Assembly (NCBI RefSeq): GCF_052324685.1
Contig: NC_135221.1
Location: forward strand, 22,299,371 to 22,363,370
Length of the DNA stretch: 64,000 nucleotides
Source: Brachyhypopomus gauderio
Taxonomy: Eukaryota; Chordata; Actinopteri; Gymnotiformes; Hypopomidae
Reading direction: 5' to 3'
The position numbers and the translations under genes were made by a program. The notes beneath the pieces were generated by a model. It was given only the letters and a program-made list of their open reading frames with translations, ran no database searches and was not told the DNA's origin. Shown one piece after another: positions 42,714-54,970 of the stretch (its first letter is position 1; every line of letters begins with the position of its first letter).

Positions 42714-43527
42714 AGCTAAAATTCCCCTTGTAAGGTGTAGGGGCTTGGGGGCCCCCAGACGTAGAGATTTCTGGTGATCTGAGATGTTGATGCTGTCATC
42801 CAACTGTGTCTTGGCATCACTCTATTTGTGACTATGACTTGACTGGAAAGCAATGTCTCAGTGAGCCCTCATGCCTGTGGTCACCTCTGAACCCCTCCCT
42901 TTAGTTATGCTGCTATAGATTAGCCTGCCGGAGCCACATGCTCATCACTGGCATGTGAGCTATGTACATTTAAATCAATGGTGGTTTAAATTCATGTCCA
43001 CTCAGTCTGTATTATCTATCTTCTTGCATGGCTCTACCCAAGACGATTGGATACAGGCACCTGCAGGCACCTGGGGGATGGTCTGGCTGCCGGTGGATGT
43101 GCTGATACCGGGGTTCACCTGGGGAGTAACACTGCAGTCGGAGCCTACAATACCAGCATCACTGCTCCGACACGGAATGAAAGCCTGGCATTCATCAACA
43201 GACATTTACAGTGACAATATCAAAACCCAGAACTTTCAATTTTACCTTTTACCTAGTCTGATTGTGTGAATTATGTGTGACTTGTGTATTTGTGTGTTAA
43301 CGGGCCGCCCAATGGAGGATGGGTTCCCTTTTGAGTCTTGGTTCTCCCGAAGTTTCTTCCTATTCCCCACCATCATAGGGAGTTTTTCCTCGCCACTGTC
43401 GCCTTTGGCTTGCTCATTAGGGTTCTGGACCCATAGTATTGTTAACCTTGTAAACCCTGTAAAGCTGCTTTGCGACAACTTGAGTTGTTAAAAGCGCTAT
43501 ACAAATAAACTTTGATTGATTGATTGA
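40984..43527 (+). mobile_element. L2-type LINE, 5'-truncated
   Basis: The copy starts inside the linker before the reverse transcriptase and runs through RT and an about 800-base 3' UTR. It ends in GCGCTATACAAATAAACTTT followed by (GATT)n, the L2 3' signature. It lies inside the integrase-type transposase gene. Confidence 0.92.
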
Positions 43528-43853
43528 TTTATTCTTGGATGGGGCGAGCACAGCCAATCAACGAATAGAGAGTTGGTGGGGAATCCTAAGAAGAGAATCA
43601 ATGGAATTCTTTATCTCTTTGTTCACTGATCTTAAGGACAATGGCCTGTTTGATGGATGTTTCCTGGATAAAAGTGTTCTTCAATTTTGTTTCATGGGAA
43701 TTATCCAGGTAATAATTATGATTTACATATTTGTTCAATGTGAAAACTCATTGCTAATGATAAAATAAATTGCTCTCATCCTGCTGCCCATAAACATTAT
43801 CTATTGCTAAAATAGAACATGTAATTGTAATCTAAAGAATGAAGTTTTATGAT

Positions 43854-44062
43854 TCATATGATTTTACATTTACATTTATGGCATTTGGCAGACACCCTTA
43901 TCCAGAGCGACTTACATTTTATCTCATTTTTATACAAGTGAGCAATTGAGGGTTAAGGGCCTTGCTCAGGGGCACCTCAGTCATAGCCTCAGGTCTGGGA
44001 ATCGAACCCACGACCCTCTGGTCACAAGACCAGCTCCCTAACCACCAGGCCATGACTGCCCA
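43854..44062 (-). mobile_element. tRNA-derived SINE
   Basis: On the minus strand it has an A-box-like TGGCCTGGTGGTTAGGG and a B box GGGTTCGATTCCC. A core with GGCCCTTAACCCTCAATTGC and a tail GTCGCTCTGGATAAGGGTGT follow. The 9-bp duplication TTTTATGAT flanks it (43845-43853 and 44063-44071). It is of the widespread teleost type. Confidence 0.9.
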
Positions 44063-44224
44063 TTTTATGATAACACTGTTCTCATAGGCTTGTGTTACAG
44101 CTTTTAAGAAAGAAAAAAATATGATGAAGTTTATACTGTGTAATTAGTTAGTGTAAAGCTCAATCTCTCCATGTGTAAGGGGTGTTCCTTTTTGTTCATT
44201 ATTTTGCTTCTTTATCTATTGTAG

Positions 44225-44867
44225 GATGAACTTGATGAGACCATGACAGTATGGAATTCACATATTATCAGACCATCCAAAAACGACAATGTTCCTAGCT
44301 GGCGCCCAAATGTCATGTACTTGATGCCAGAGCTGTACAGCACTGAAAACTTTCTGTTTCCAGTAGATGAAGCCGACCTTCACCTGTGCAAGAGTGACTG
44401 TACATTTCGATCAACAGTACCATTTGACCCTGATGTTTACGAGCTCTGCAATATTACCATGGCAGAATCACAGATGTCTTTCCCAAATGACTCCTTCCAA
44501 GCACTGGATTTATACATACACTTGAGGAACGAAATAAGAGCCTCCCTGTGACTTTGAGTTTGGTTTCAACATTAACATTGGACATGGACAGTGACTGCAA
44601 AACATGAGTCTTTAATAGCATGTAAATAAAACTGACATGTAAACATTACATAGTCATACAAATTTCCAGGAATAAATTAAATCTGTTTTTGAATTGAATT
44701 AAATGTTTTAAAACATGAAACAAAAAAGGCACACAACAAACAGTATGTGTTTATTCTTGAGTATGCAATAAAATGAAATGTAGTGGGTCTAACAAAAATG
44801 TCATTTAACATTCAGCACCCTGTGTGCTTTAAAATAAATTCAAGCAGAAATTGCATCCATCTATCTA

Positions 44868-44942
<75 letters not shown>

Positions 44943-45296
44943 AGAGAGAGAGAGAGAGAGAAATTACAACTGAACAATTAACTTAATTTAAAACTTTTTA
45001 AATTTTAAAACATAGTCATATCAGAATAGTACGACCATCTACCTAATAGTGGGAATAACTACCATTTTATTATCTCCATTTACCAAATAGGAGCATTTTG
45101 TACTTCTATTAATTACAGACTGTAGTCCATCTGTTTCTCTGCATACATTGTTAACCCCCTTTCACCGTTTTCTTCACTGGTCAGGACCCCACATAGCAGG
45201 TATTATTTAGGCAGTGAGTCTTTCTTATTAATTCAATGACATTTGACATGACATTTGACATGGTGATGGTGTGTTAGTGTGTTGCGCTGGTATGAG
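44225..45296 (+). other. Last exon and 3' noncoding part of the integrase-type transposon
   Basis: After the stop at 44551 comes AT-rich sequence with an (AT)n/(AG)n run, then GTGATGGTGTGTTAGTGTGT and GCTGGTATGAGTG. From memory this motif is common in fish copies of this transposon. It is cut at about 45297 by a LINE tail. Confidence 0.55.
44868..44962. repeat. (AT)n and (AG)n microsatellites
   Basis: A long TA run is followed by a short AG run. Confidence 0.95.
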
Positions 45297-45905
45297 TGAG
45301 TTACATACATGCTTTATGGGACTGCCCACCGATCAAACACGTCTGGCAGCTTATCATAACTCACCTAACTCCAATACTCAAACAGCACATCTTGCAATCA
45401 CCATCACTCTGTCTTCTTGGCGACACTTCAACCACAAACCTTAACCAAGAGAAATGCAGAGCACTTTTAGTGGCGCTAACCATCGCTAAAAAAACAATTC
45501 TCACTAATTGGAAATCAAGGAAAAAAATCACCATCAGTCAATGGGAAAACTCACTCATAGAACACATAGAAATGGAAAAAATATCAGCATCTCTCAAAAA
45601 CAGAACATATGAACACATTAAAACATGGTCAGCAATTAATAACCTTTTATAACAGTAACTCCATTAGTCTCTAGCAGATTACTTGCACACATTATACATC
45701 CATAACCATATCACACATATACCACCTCTACCCGAATGATCCAGCACATATGCACATACACACAGTCACATAAGCGCTTAGCACTAAAAATTTACCATTG
45801 TCTTACTATTCTTTCCTTACTAAATGATTATTACTAGATTTACTGGGATGTATATATTTGTCTGTTTGGTTGTTTGTTAGTATTTTCTTCCTTAAAAAAA
45901 AAACA
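45297..45905 (+). pseudogene. L1/Tx1-type LINE 3' end
   Basis: The frame 45296-45652 reads the extreme C-terminus of an L1/Tx1-like ORF2: H-A-L-W-D-C-P-P-I-K-H-V-W, then A-L-L-V-A-L-T-I-A-K-K, then W-x-S. A short 3' UTR and an A-rich tail with (AAT)n end at about 45905. It is 5'-truncated and inserted in the tail of the integrase-type transposon. Confidence 0.7.
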
Positions 45906-45914
45906 ATAATAATA

Positions 45915-46786
45915 AATTAACCCAGTCAAGAACTCCACTGCTGTCTCTCCCAAACATTTCCATACCTCCACTGGAATATCATCCGGTCCAACTGCCTTAC
46001 CACACTTCATTCTCTGAATTACAGCCCTTACTTCCTCCTTGCTCACCTGAGGCACTTCCTGATTCACAACCTCTACCTCTTCTAACATTCTTTCCCTTTC
46101 ATTCTCTTGATTCATCAGTTCCTCAAAATACTCCTTCCACCTTCCCAAGACACTCTCCTCACCAGACAACACATTTCCATCTTTATCCTTTATCATCCTA
46201 ACCTGCTGCACATCCTGCCCATCACGGTTCCTCTGTCTGGCCAATCTGTACAGATCCCTTTCCCCTTCCTTAGTGTCCAACTTTTCATACAGCTTGCTAT
46301 ATGCCTTCTCTTTAGCTTCTGCCACTGCTCTCTTTGCCTTACGACACATCTCCTTGTACCCCTGTCTACTTTCTTCATCTCGCTGAAAATCCTAATTCTT
46401 TTTAGCTAACCACTTTCCTCTCAAACTTTCCTGAACTTCCTCATTCCAACACCACAACTCCTTGTCTATCTTCCTCTGTCCTGAGGTCACACCAAGTACC
46501 TTCTTAGCCACATCCCTCACTGCATTTGAAGTCTCATCCCAGGTATCCAGAACACCACCACCATTACCCAGTACCTAACTCACCTCATCCCTGAATTTTA
46601 CACCACAGTCCTCATCCTTTAACTTCCACCACCTGATCTTAGGTTCCGCTCTCACTCTCTTCCTCTTCTTCACCTCCAAAACCATCCTACATATCACCAT
46701 CCTATGCTGTTTAGCAACACTCTCCCCTGGTAACACCTTGCAATCACTAACCTCTTTCTGGTTTCGTCTCCTACAGAGTATATACT
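45915..46786 (-). pseudogene. RTE-like LINE, linker and start of reverse transcriptase
   Basis: The conserved readings are R-R-R-N-Q-K-E, then K-x-R-A-E-P-K-I-R-W-W-K-L, then R-K-A-K-R-A-V-A-E-A-K, then L-G-R-W-K-E-Y-F-E-E-L-M-N and M-K-C-G-K-A-V-G-P-D-D-I-P-V-E-V-W-K. There are two in-frame stops. The palm motifs are absent because the copy is truncated at 45906. Confidence 0.85.
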
Positions 46787-47494
46787 GTCAAATGGACTCA
46801 GTCTTCTCCGAGTGGGCAAAAGGAATTTCTACATCATCAAGTGGCTCAGTACATGATTGGCTTGTCCTGCCCTGAGGACAGGAGGAAACTGCACTGAGAA
46901 CAGTGTGGACGTGGAAGAATAGATAAGATTGTTTTCGAAACGTCCTATGAAACTACTCTGCTTTGTGTGAGTGTGTGTATGTTCACATGCACGCACACTC
47001 GTTTGTGCAGGCATATTTTTCTGGGAGTATCTCAGTAATTATACTGTTCTGTTCTGAAAGTAAGGTTTTTATGGATTAAAGATCATTTTAATTCTGAATG
47101 TGAAAAAAATTTTTTTGATTCTACTTCCTGCTTTCCTCCTGTACAGACGCTTTTCTGTCAGCTCTGCCTGTCCTTTCATTTATTTGAGTTATATCTACAA
47201 GTTCAAGTTATTTTTACAAGTTAAAAGGATCCATTACTCGTTACTTCACTTGGTAAGCTTTTTTACATTCATCTATAAAGGATTATTTAGCATTTTTTAC
47301 ATTCCGACAGTTCGACACTGCGAGTGAACTGTTTTTTGCGCCTCATCCTTGTGAGTGGTTTTTGTGCACTGTTTTATCAGCAGCTGATATTGTTTTCAGC
47401 TGTGAAATACCTGCCAGAACTTATTGGGTGTTATTTTTGCACTTTGGATTTTTAACTTGGATATTTGAGCCTTGTGCCCGGTGCTTTTGCGATT

Positions 47495-48376
47495 ATGGCT
47501 CATGCTTCCACATCATCTATTTGCTCTGAGTGTATCAAACTGTCTCAGAGGGTTGCAGAACTTCAGGAAAGAATCCATACCTTACATTCTATAAGGGAGG
47601 AGGAAGAATATCTGGACTCGATTCTTGCCACACAAACCGCTGACAAAACCGTCCCTGTGACTGACAAAGAAAGAGACGTTTCTCTCCATTGTCGCTGAGA
47701 TGTACTGGGGGCAAAGCCTAAGCTCATCTTGGCCTCAACTCCTAATCCTGTTAACAACAACAATGATAAGGGCTGGACTCTTGTTCGGGGGAAGGAACGT
47801 AGCAGAAACCAGCACAGCAGCGGCGGCAAGCAGCAATCTCCAGAACAGAACATTCTTCTCGATAACAGATATGAAGCTCTTGCCTCAACTGAAGTAGCAG
47901 AAACTGAGCAGTCTCATCACAACATACTGCCTCCCTCTCCAGGACATCAAGGACATCAAACGCACCCCAATCAGCATCAGAGATCCGACACCAGTCTGGC
48001 TGCTAAGCTTGCAAATAACTCTGGCCATTCGCGGACCAACCACCAGGCTGCCAACTGTGTTAGCCAGCAGCATGCTAACAAGCATGCTAAGAGGGTTAGC
48101 CATCGGGATGCTAACCATGTTGGCCATCGGGGTGGTAACCATGTTGGCCATCGGGGTGGTAACCATGTTGGCCATCGGGATGCTAACCATGTTGGCCATC
48201 GGGATGCTAACGTCAGTAATGTCAGTCAAAGGAGCCCACCATCTCCTGTCAGAGAATCTGTCCACAGTCTCAGAGGTAAACTCCAGGAGATTGAAGAGGT
48301 TCTGCAACACTACAGTCTGCTGTCTTGCAGGAACTCACCCACTTCTCCTGCACACTCAGTGAATTCTCAGGTCTGA
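47495..48376 (+). pseudogene. L2 ORF1 protein, frameshifted, with 8-residue repeats
   Basis: The first frame (47495-47698) encodes a coiled coil (L-S-Q-R-V-A-E-L-Q-E-R-I). The second (about 47729-48376) starts with G-W-T-L-V-R-G-K and carries an eight-residue N-H-V-G-H-R-D-A repeat and a C-terminal L-Q-E-I-E-E-V-L helix. There is no esterase motif. Such proteins bind LINE RNA. Confidence 0.75.
48098..48217. repeat. 24-bp tandem repeat in L2 ORF1
   Basis: Five units of CATGTTGGCCATCGGGATGC plus four bases, in frame with ORF1 (eight residues each), with GGTGGT and GATGCT variants. Confidence 0.95.
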
Positions 48377-48511
48377 CACACTGGAACCCATGCTCCTAGT
48401 CAGTGCTACATTCCAGTTATTTTAAATAGCCGGTGGCATGGCTCTCAGAATCGAAATAAAAATGTAATCAGAAGAAAACATAAGGGTACAAAACATTGTA
48501 ACAAACAAAAT

Positions 48512-50201
48512 TTGATCCCAGTGAAATGCACAAGTGATGTAAGCGATGCTGATCAAACACATCAAGTCTTCAAAGTCTCCTTACTAAACGTCCGCTCACT
48601 CACAAACAAGTCTTTTATAATAGCTAAATTAATTGAAGATTATTGTCTGGACTTTCTTTTTCTAACAGAGACTTGGCTTGATAGCAATGGAGCAATAGTG
48701 CTAAATGAAGCTTCACCTCCCGACTTTAACTATTTTAATGTCTCCAGGGTAAATAAGAGAGGTGGTGGTGTTGCATGTTTTTACCATAAAGCATTCCGAT
48801 GTAAGCAGATCTCCTTAGGGGAACATCCCACGTTTGAATATCTGGCAGTACAACTCAACAGTACTTATTCAGTTCTTTTGATTGTTATCTATCATCCTCC
48901 CAGACTACATGCAGATTTTCTTGAAGATTTTGAAGAAATGCTTTCAAGGATTTTAATTGATTTTGATTATGTTTTAATTGCTGGGGATTTTAATATTCAC
49001 ATGGATATATCCACAAATCCAATCACTTCAGAATTCATGAGGATGCTTAACTCTTTTGATCTCATACAGCATGTATCAGGCCCAACTCATAAGCATGGCC
49101 ACATTTTAGATTTGGTCATTTCTAAACGTATAGAGGTTAATAATACTGAAATTACTGATGTTGCAATCTCTGACCATTTTGGTGTATTTTTCAACATGTC
49201 ATTATCTACTAGAACACTCAGTGAAAAGCGCACAATAACCAAGTGTTATCTCAGTGCTGGCAGTGCCGTGGCCTTCACAGACATGATACAGTCCCTCCCT
49301 CCCCTCTCAGAAAATGGGAATGAGCTAGTTGAAACATTCACATACAGAGTTAGGAACTGTATTGATGCTGTGGCACCAAAGGTAACTAAAATAATCTCTG
49401 GTAAAATTAAGATGCCCTGGAGAAACACTCCATCTATTGTAAAATTTAGGCAAGATTGTAGGCAGGCTGAGAGACGTTGGCGAAAGTCAAAATTGCAAGT
49501 ACATTTTGCAGGCTATCTGCACATTTTTAAATCTCAAATTCAATGACTTTTAAGACCTTTTTAATACCTCTCACAAGAAAAAATAATACTATTACTGGGG
49601 ATGCAGGTGTGTTCCACATCGTTGACGGGGGGGTGTTGAACGAAAATTGTTGACGTTGTTGAGGCCGTATACTCCAACGCTAGGAATCTAGCACTAGGAC
49701 CCTGGAGCGGTTTTTTTCTGCATTAGCGCTAGATTCGGCAAAGTTCACATCGCGCCAGAACAACTGAACAACACACACTTATAATAATTTAATGCCTCCC
49801 CTCATAAAATTCCAGACATTTTAAGACATTTTTAGGCCTTGAATATGGAAAACTAAATTTAAGACATTTTAAGACTTTTTAAGGACCCGCGGTGCCCTGA
49901 TTTTGATATTTATAAAACAACATTGCAGAATTACAACAGTGAAGTGAAATCAGCAAGGAAAAACTATTTCTCTACCTTAATCAATTCATCCAATAATAAC
50001 TCAGCTGTCTTGTTCAGAAGCATAGATCAGCTAGTAAACCCCACCTCCTGTGGCTTCTCTGAGACTGTTTCAGTTGAAAAATGTGAGGAGTTTGCTATAT
50101 TTTTTAGGGACAAGATTACTAGTATAAGGCAGAACATAGCAACAAGCACTAATAGACCATCAACCCTTATATCAGTTACTCAGCCTAACTTTAGTAAGTA
50201 A
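48512..50201 (+). pseudogene. L2 endonuclease domain
   Basis: The APE-type endonuclease has L-L-N-V-R-S-L, F-L-T-E-T-W-L, Y-H-P-P, A-G-D-F-N-I-H-M-D, T-H-K-H-G-H-I-L-D-L-V and I-S-D-H. All the catalytic Asn, Glu, Asp and His positions are visible. The frame is open 48512-49546, is then broken by the MITE, and resumes 49913-50201 (D-I-Y-K-T-T-L, then Y-F-S-T-L-I) up to the opposite-strand L2. Confidence 0.9.
49534..49905. mobile_element. MITE-like insertion in L2
   Basis: A non-coding block rich in AAGACATTTTAAGACTTTTT motifs ends GGACCCGCGGTGCCCTG. It interrupts the L2 reading between two segments that would otherwise be contiguous. The right end looks like a hAT terminus. The left matching end is not seen. 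Confidence 0.6.
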
Positions 50202-52105
50202 GTAAGTAAGTAAAATACATTTATATAGCACTTTTCACAGGCACAAGCCACAAAGTGCTTTACAACGGAAAATAAAATAAAATAAATCAAAGACACAAAA
50301 ACACACACTATAAAACAGAAATAAAATACAGTGTACAAGGTCAACGGCTGCAACCTCCACCACTAACTAAATGCCTGCGTAAAAAGGAAAGTCTTTAGCT
50401 GTTTTTTAAAAGTATCTACAGTGTCAGCTGATCTTAAATGTGGAGAAAGTGTGTTCCACAGTTTTGGAGCAACCACCTTAAATGCTCGGTCTCCACGAGT
50501 CTTTAGACATGAGCGTGGCACAGACAGTAAACTCAGGTTGTTTGACCTGAGTAATCGTGATGAAGTGTAGGGGTGGAGCAGGTCAGCGACATACACAGGA
50601 GCTGTGTTGTGTAGTGCTCTGTATGTTAAAGTTAAAATCTTGAACTGGATCCTGAATTCTACAGGAAGCCAGTGTAAGGATTTTAAAATGGGTGTTATGT
50701 GAGACCGTCTGCTTGACTTGGTCAGTAACCTCGCTGCAGCGTTTTGAATTATCTGTAAACGACCACGAGCTGATACACTGAGAGATGAAAACAAGGCATT
50801 ACAGTAGTCTATGTGAGATGAAATAAACGCATGGATCAGCATCTCTAGATCTGCTGTTGAAACCATAGATCTCAGTTTACTGATATTTCTCAAGTGGAAG
50901 AAACAGGATCTTGACAGCTGTTTAACATGAGAATCAAATGCTAAAGACTGATCGAAGATAACTCCCAGATTTCGGAGGCTAGTGTGGACAGCAGAGGAAA
51001 GAAGTCCAAGATTTTGCTTAATCGTTTGACTAAGCCTATCAGGAGCAATGATCAATACCTCAGTCTTGTTATCATTTAGCTGTAGGAAGTTATTTGAGGT
51101 CCATTCTCTGATTGATTGAAGACAATCTAATAGCCTAGACAAACTATGAACCTCACTTGGTTTAAAAGAGAAATAAAGCTGAATATCATCAGCAAATAAA
51201 TGATAGGAAATATTAAAACTATTTAAAATCTGCCCCAAAGGTAACATATACAAAGAAAACAACAAAGGCCCTAAAACTGAACCCTGTGGAACCCCACAGG
51301 TTAATGGGGTTGCCTCAGACGTGCAATTTCCCATCGTAACTGAGAAACTTCTCCCAGTGAGATAAGAAATAAACCAATCAAGTGCTGTTCCAGATATGCC
51401 CACCCAGTCACGTAACCTATTTATCAGTATTTCATGATCAATGGTATCAAACGCAGAACTGAGATCCAGCAGCACCAACACAGAGCAGTCACCAACATCA
51501 GCAGACATTAAAAGATCATTTGAGACCCTCAGGAGAGCAGTCTCTGTAGAATGCCTCTTCCGAAACCCAGATTGTAAAGAGTCGTAGCAATTGTGATTTT
51601 CTAAAACTGTAATCAGTTGGTTTGCCACCACCTTCTCTAAAATTTTGGATAAGAAAGGAAGCTTAGATATAGGCCTATAGTTCTTAAGCACAGCCGGGTC
51701 TAAATTTGATTTCTTTAAAAGAGGCTGAACAGTGGCGTGTTTAAAATAAGATGGAAAGCAACCTGTTAACAGTGAGGAATTTACAATGGCCAATATAGCA
51801 GGGCCAACGGTAGGTAAGACCTTCAACAATAATGAAGAGGGTATCACATCCACGGAGCTACTTGATGGCTTTAGCCTCACAATTACATCCAGCAGATCAT
51901 CTAAGCTGATAGGCTGAAAGGAATCCAAAACAGTAAGAGAAGGTGGGCGGCTAGAAGAGGAAACACCTGCCACTGGCTTAATGCTGGACCTAATGTCCAT
52001 GACCTTCTCCACAAAAAACACATGAAACCTATTACAGTCATTGACTGAAAGACATGGCAGCGCTACAGGAGGAGGAGCTACAATATGGTATATGGTATAT
52101 AATAT
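50196..52105 (-). mobile_element. Second L2-type LINE, opposite strand, 5'-truncated
   Basis: On the minus strand there is a 552-codon open frame and a short 3' UTR. It ends GCTATATAAATGTATTTTAC and (TTAC)n at 50196. It is inserted into the plus-strand L2, whose reading stops at its left edge and resumes after about 52106. Confidence 0.9.
50363..52021 (-). CDS. L2 reverse transcriptase, open frame (5'-truncated)
   Basis: The frame has 552 residues without a break. Motifs are [45 protein letters not shown] and the active site F-A-D-D-I-Q-L-Y. It ends L-W-N-T-L...F-L-F-T-Q-A-F-S, the normal L2 C-terminus. The endonuclease is missing, so it is not autonomous. It is the best preserved RT in the window. 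Confidence 0.92.
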   Translation of the reverse strand: MFFVEKVMDIRSSIKPVAGVSSSSRPPSLTVLDSFQPISLDDLLDVIVRLKPSSSSVDVIPSSLLLKVLPTVGPAILAIVNSSLLTGCFPSYFKHATVQPLLKKSNLDPAVLKNYRPISKLPFLSKILEKVVANQLITVLENHNCYDSLQSGFRKRHSTETALLRVSNDLLMSADVGDCSVLVLLDLSSAFDTIDHEILINRLRDWVGISGTALDWFISYLTGRSFSVTMGNCTSEATPLTCGVPQGSVLGPLLFSLYMLPLGQILNSFNISYHLFADDIQLYFSFKPSEVHSLSRLLDCLQSIREWTSNNFLQLNDNKTEVLIIAPDRLSQTIKQNLGLLSSAVHTSLRNLGVIFDQSLAFDSHVKQLSRSCFFHLRNISKLRSMVSTADLEMLIHAFISSHIDYCNALFSSLSVSARGRLQIIQNAAARLLTKSSRRSHITPILKSLHWLPVEFRIQFKILTLTYRALHNTAPVYVADLLHPYTSSRLLRSNNLSLLSVPRSCLKTRGDRAFKVVAPKLWNTLSPHLRSADTVDTFKKQLKTFLFTQAFS

Positions 52106-53674
52106 ACAATATACAATATGGAGCTTTAATATGTCTTATTTCCAAGAAGTTGACATGGTAACACTACTTGATGTGATTTCATCACTAAAATCCTCTACTT
52201 GTGAACTGGACCCTTTACCAACAAGCTTTTTCAAGCAGGTTCTGAGCTCTTTAGCAAATGAAGTTCTAACGATTGTTAATCAGTCTCTGCAATTGGGTGA
52301 ATTCCCTAAAATTTTTTAAACTGCAATGGTTAAACCACTATTAAAGAACAGAAATCTTGATCCCACAATTCTTAATAATTATCGACCTATATCTAACCTT
52401 TCCTTTCTTAGCAAAATCATTGAAAAAGTAGTGTCAATCCAGTTGAATGACTATGTCAAAGTAAATCAAATAAATGACACTTTTCAATCTGGTTTCAGAG
52501 CTCTCCACAGCACTGAAACAGCCCTAGTTAAGGTAGTAAATGACCTGAGATTGAATAAGGATGCAGGCAAACTCTCAGTCCTTTTTCTGCTAGATTTAAG
52601 TGCCGCTTTTGACACCGTTGATCATGAAATACTTCTTGATCGACTACAGAGCTGGGTAGGCCTTAGTGGCTTAGTCTTAGACTGGTTTAGATCGTACCTA
52701 ACTGGGCGTGATTACTATGTAGCATTAGGTACCTCTTCCTCCACACGTCAAAAAATAACTTGTGGCGTCCCCCAAGGATCAATTCTTGGGCCGTTACTAT
52801 TCAACCTATATATGCTTCCGTTACCACACATCATTAATAAACATGGTATTAGTTATCATCAATATGCAGATGACACTCAACTTTATATTTCGCTAGAACC
52901 TAAAGCCCTAAAATCAATTTGCTCACTGTTTGACTGCATAGATGATATACAGACATGGATGTCTGACAATTTTCTGCAATTAAATAAACAGAAGACAGAG
53001 GTTCTTGTTCTTGGCAGTGATTCACAAAGGAATGATGTCCAGACTTATTTAAATCAAATGAATCTGAAAGCCAGACAATGTGTTAAGAACCTGGGCGTCA
53101 CCTTTGATAATGAGCTCAGCTTCAAATCACACATCATGACTACATGCAAGACAGCTTACTGCTCTCTCCTGCTATGCTCTCTCCTGCTGACAGTGAAAAA
53201 CTTGTCCATGCATTTATCACATCAAGGCTAGATTATTGTAACGCTGTTCTATCTGCTCTTCCAAAGAGCTCTATTTCACACCTACAGCGAGTTCAGAACG
53301 CGGCTGCAAGGGTTCTGACCCGCAGGAGAAAGAGAGATCATATTACACCTGCACTCCACTCACTGCACTGGTTACCTGTCAGCTTTAGAATAGATTTTAA
53401 GGTTCTAGTCATGGTTTTTAAATGTCTTCATGGTCTTGCCCCTCTTTACCTAAGTGAAATGATTGTTAGATATGTTCCAGTCAGGTCTCTCAGGTCTTCA
53501 AACAGTAATCTACTGGTGATTCCTAAAAGCCGATTAAAGATTGGCGAGGGTGCTTTTAGCCACTATGGCCCAAAGCTCTGGAATTCTCTTCCTGAAGAGC
53601 TCAGAGGCATTTCATCCCTGCATAGTTTTAAGAGCAGTCTCAAAACATTCCTATTTAGATCTGCTTTTAGTTAA
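52106..53674 (+). pseudogene. L2 reverse transcriptase of the split copy, frameshifted
   Basis: It continues the plus-strand L2. There is a stop near 52318, then an open frame 52326-53231 with N-Y-R-P-I-S-N-L-S-F-L-S-K, G-V-P-Q-G-S-I-L-G-P and Y-A-D-D-T-Q-L-Y. A rearranged patch (about 53150-53195, a duplicated CTCTCTCCTGCT) shifts the frame. 53196-53674 then reads to the normal C-terminus. Confidence 0.9.
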
Positions 53675-53914
53675 GAAACTCTATCTTAATAGTTTTATCT
53701 TATTTACTTTACTTTTTATTATCTTAGTTCACTTTTTACTTTTTATGTTATTTTAATATTTTTATCTTTAATTTCTTTTAACATTTTCTTTTTGTCTTTG
53801 TCTTATCTCCTTTTAATGTTTCTTTTATTTATACTGTAAAGCACTTTGAGTTACATGTATGTATGAAAGGTGCTATACAAATAAAGATTATTATTATTAT
53901 TATTATTATTATAA

Positions 53915-54651
53915 TCGACCTGTGTGCATCTTCCCCCACTCTTATACGTTACCCTGTGCTCTTCCTTTTTCTTAAAGTAAGTGTTAACTACAGCCATCTT
54001 TATCCTTTTAGCAAAATCTACCACCATTTGTCCTTCTGTATACCTTTCTTTAACACCTTATCTAACCAACACCTCCTCATCACCACTGTTCCCTCCACCA
54101 ACATGTCCATTTAAATCTGTTCCAACAACCACTCTCTCTTCTTTAGGAACCTGCAAAACAACTTCATCTAACTCTCTCCAGAATTCTTCTTTCTCCTCCA
54201 CAACACAACCTACCCAAGGAGCATAAGCACTGATGACATTCATCATCACCCCATCGATCTCTAACTTTACACAGATTACCCTGTCACTTACTCTCTTTAC
54301 CTCCACTACACTCTTACTAAACTCATCCTTCAGGATTACCCCTACTCCATTTCTCTTCCTGTCTACACCATGATAGAAGAGTTTGAAGCCACCACCAATG
54401 CTCCTGGCCTTGCTCCCCTTCCACTTGGTCTCCTGTACACACAGTATATCTATCTTCCTCCTCTCCATCACATCAGCTAGCTCTCTCTCTTTACCTGTCA
54501 TAGAGCCCACATTCAACGTACCAACTCTAACCTCCACCTTCCTGCTCTGCCTCCTCTCCTTCATCTTCAGAACCCTCTTCCCCCCCTCTCCTCCTCCTCC
54601 TTGTCCCAACAGTAGTCCAATTTCCACTAATGCCCTGTTGGACAACAGCAC
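53915..54651 (-). pseudogene. RTE-like LINE endonuclease
   Basis: The open frame 54058-54651 has V-G-T-L-N-V-G-S-M, C-V-Q-E-T-K-W-K-G and G-x-D-L-N-G-H-V-G. These are the Asn, Glu and Asp/Asn sites of an APE endonuclease of the kind annotated in fish as craniofacial-development-protein-2-like. A conserved Y-G-x-R-N-E-E-G-type segment is disturbed near 54058. The reading then runs on to 53915, where the L2 begins. Confidence 0.85.
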
Positions 54652-54840
54652 CAGTGGCGGTCGTTGTTAAGCCGGGCCTCGACCGATACAGTATGGAATT
54701 TCTGTTTTTGATCCACATCATTTGATTTGGCGCAGTTTTTACACCGGATGCCCTTCCTGACGCAACCCTCCCTATTTATCCAGGCTTGGGACCAGCACTA
54801 AAATACACTGGTGTGTGCACCCTAGTGGCTAGGTTTGAAA

Positions 54841-54935
54841 CACATTTTTAATATTTAAATGTGTTTTAAACAGTTTACTGAACCAATAACATCCCTTCCA
54901 GACTTTCCTTCATATGGACTCTATTTGTCTACCTA

Positions 54936-54970
<35 letters not shown>

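Larger units (their letters stand above)
40500..44551 (+). pseudogene. Integrase-core (rve) DNA transposase, IS3EU-like, broken
   Basis: The start part (40506-40983) has a helical N-terminal reading (H-I-E-M-Y-F-Q-L-G-L-K-Y) and Q-L-H-G-Y-I-W-M-H. It then jumps, after an apparent internal deletion near 40835, to D-R-G-T-E-N (second catalytic Asp). The segment with the first catalytic Asp is gone. An L2 LINE (40984-43527) interrupts it. It resumes at 43530 with N-Q-R-I-E-S-W-W-G (catalytic Glu), has an intron (about 43711-44224, holding a SINE), and ends in exon 44225-44551 (D-E-L-D-E-T...W-N-S-H-I-I-R-P-S, P-N-V-M-Y-L-M-P-E-L). The family name is from memory. The integrase-core nature is firmer. 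Confidence 0.7.
46787..53912 (+). mobile_element. L2-type LINE, nearly full length, with two insertions
   Basis: It has a 5' UTR (about 46787-47494), ORF1 with a frameshift (47495-48376), an endonuclease (48512-), a reverse transcriptase (52106-53674), and a 3' UTR. It ends GCTATACAAATAAAGATTAT and (ATT)n at 53912. It is interrupted by a MITE (49534-49905) and by an opposite-strand L2 (50196-52105). It sits inside an RTE-like LINE. Confidence 0.9.
45906..54840 (-). mobile_element. RTE-like LINE, split by an L2 insertion
   Basis: On the minus strand the 5' part with the endonuclease lies at 53913-54840, and the middle part at 45906-46786. The two halves join in frame at a C-T-Q-V-D-Y / I-L-C-R-R junction if the 7-kb L2 between them is ignored. 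The copy ends before the RT active site. Confidence 0.85.

Noticed and set aside
43854..44062. A functional tRNA gene
   Set aside because: A and B boxes are present, but the SINE core and tail follow directly and a 9-bp target duplication flanks the whole. There is no tRNA fold beyond the head.
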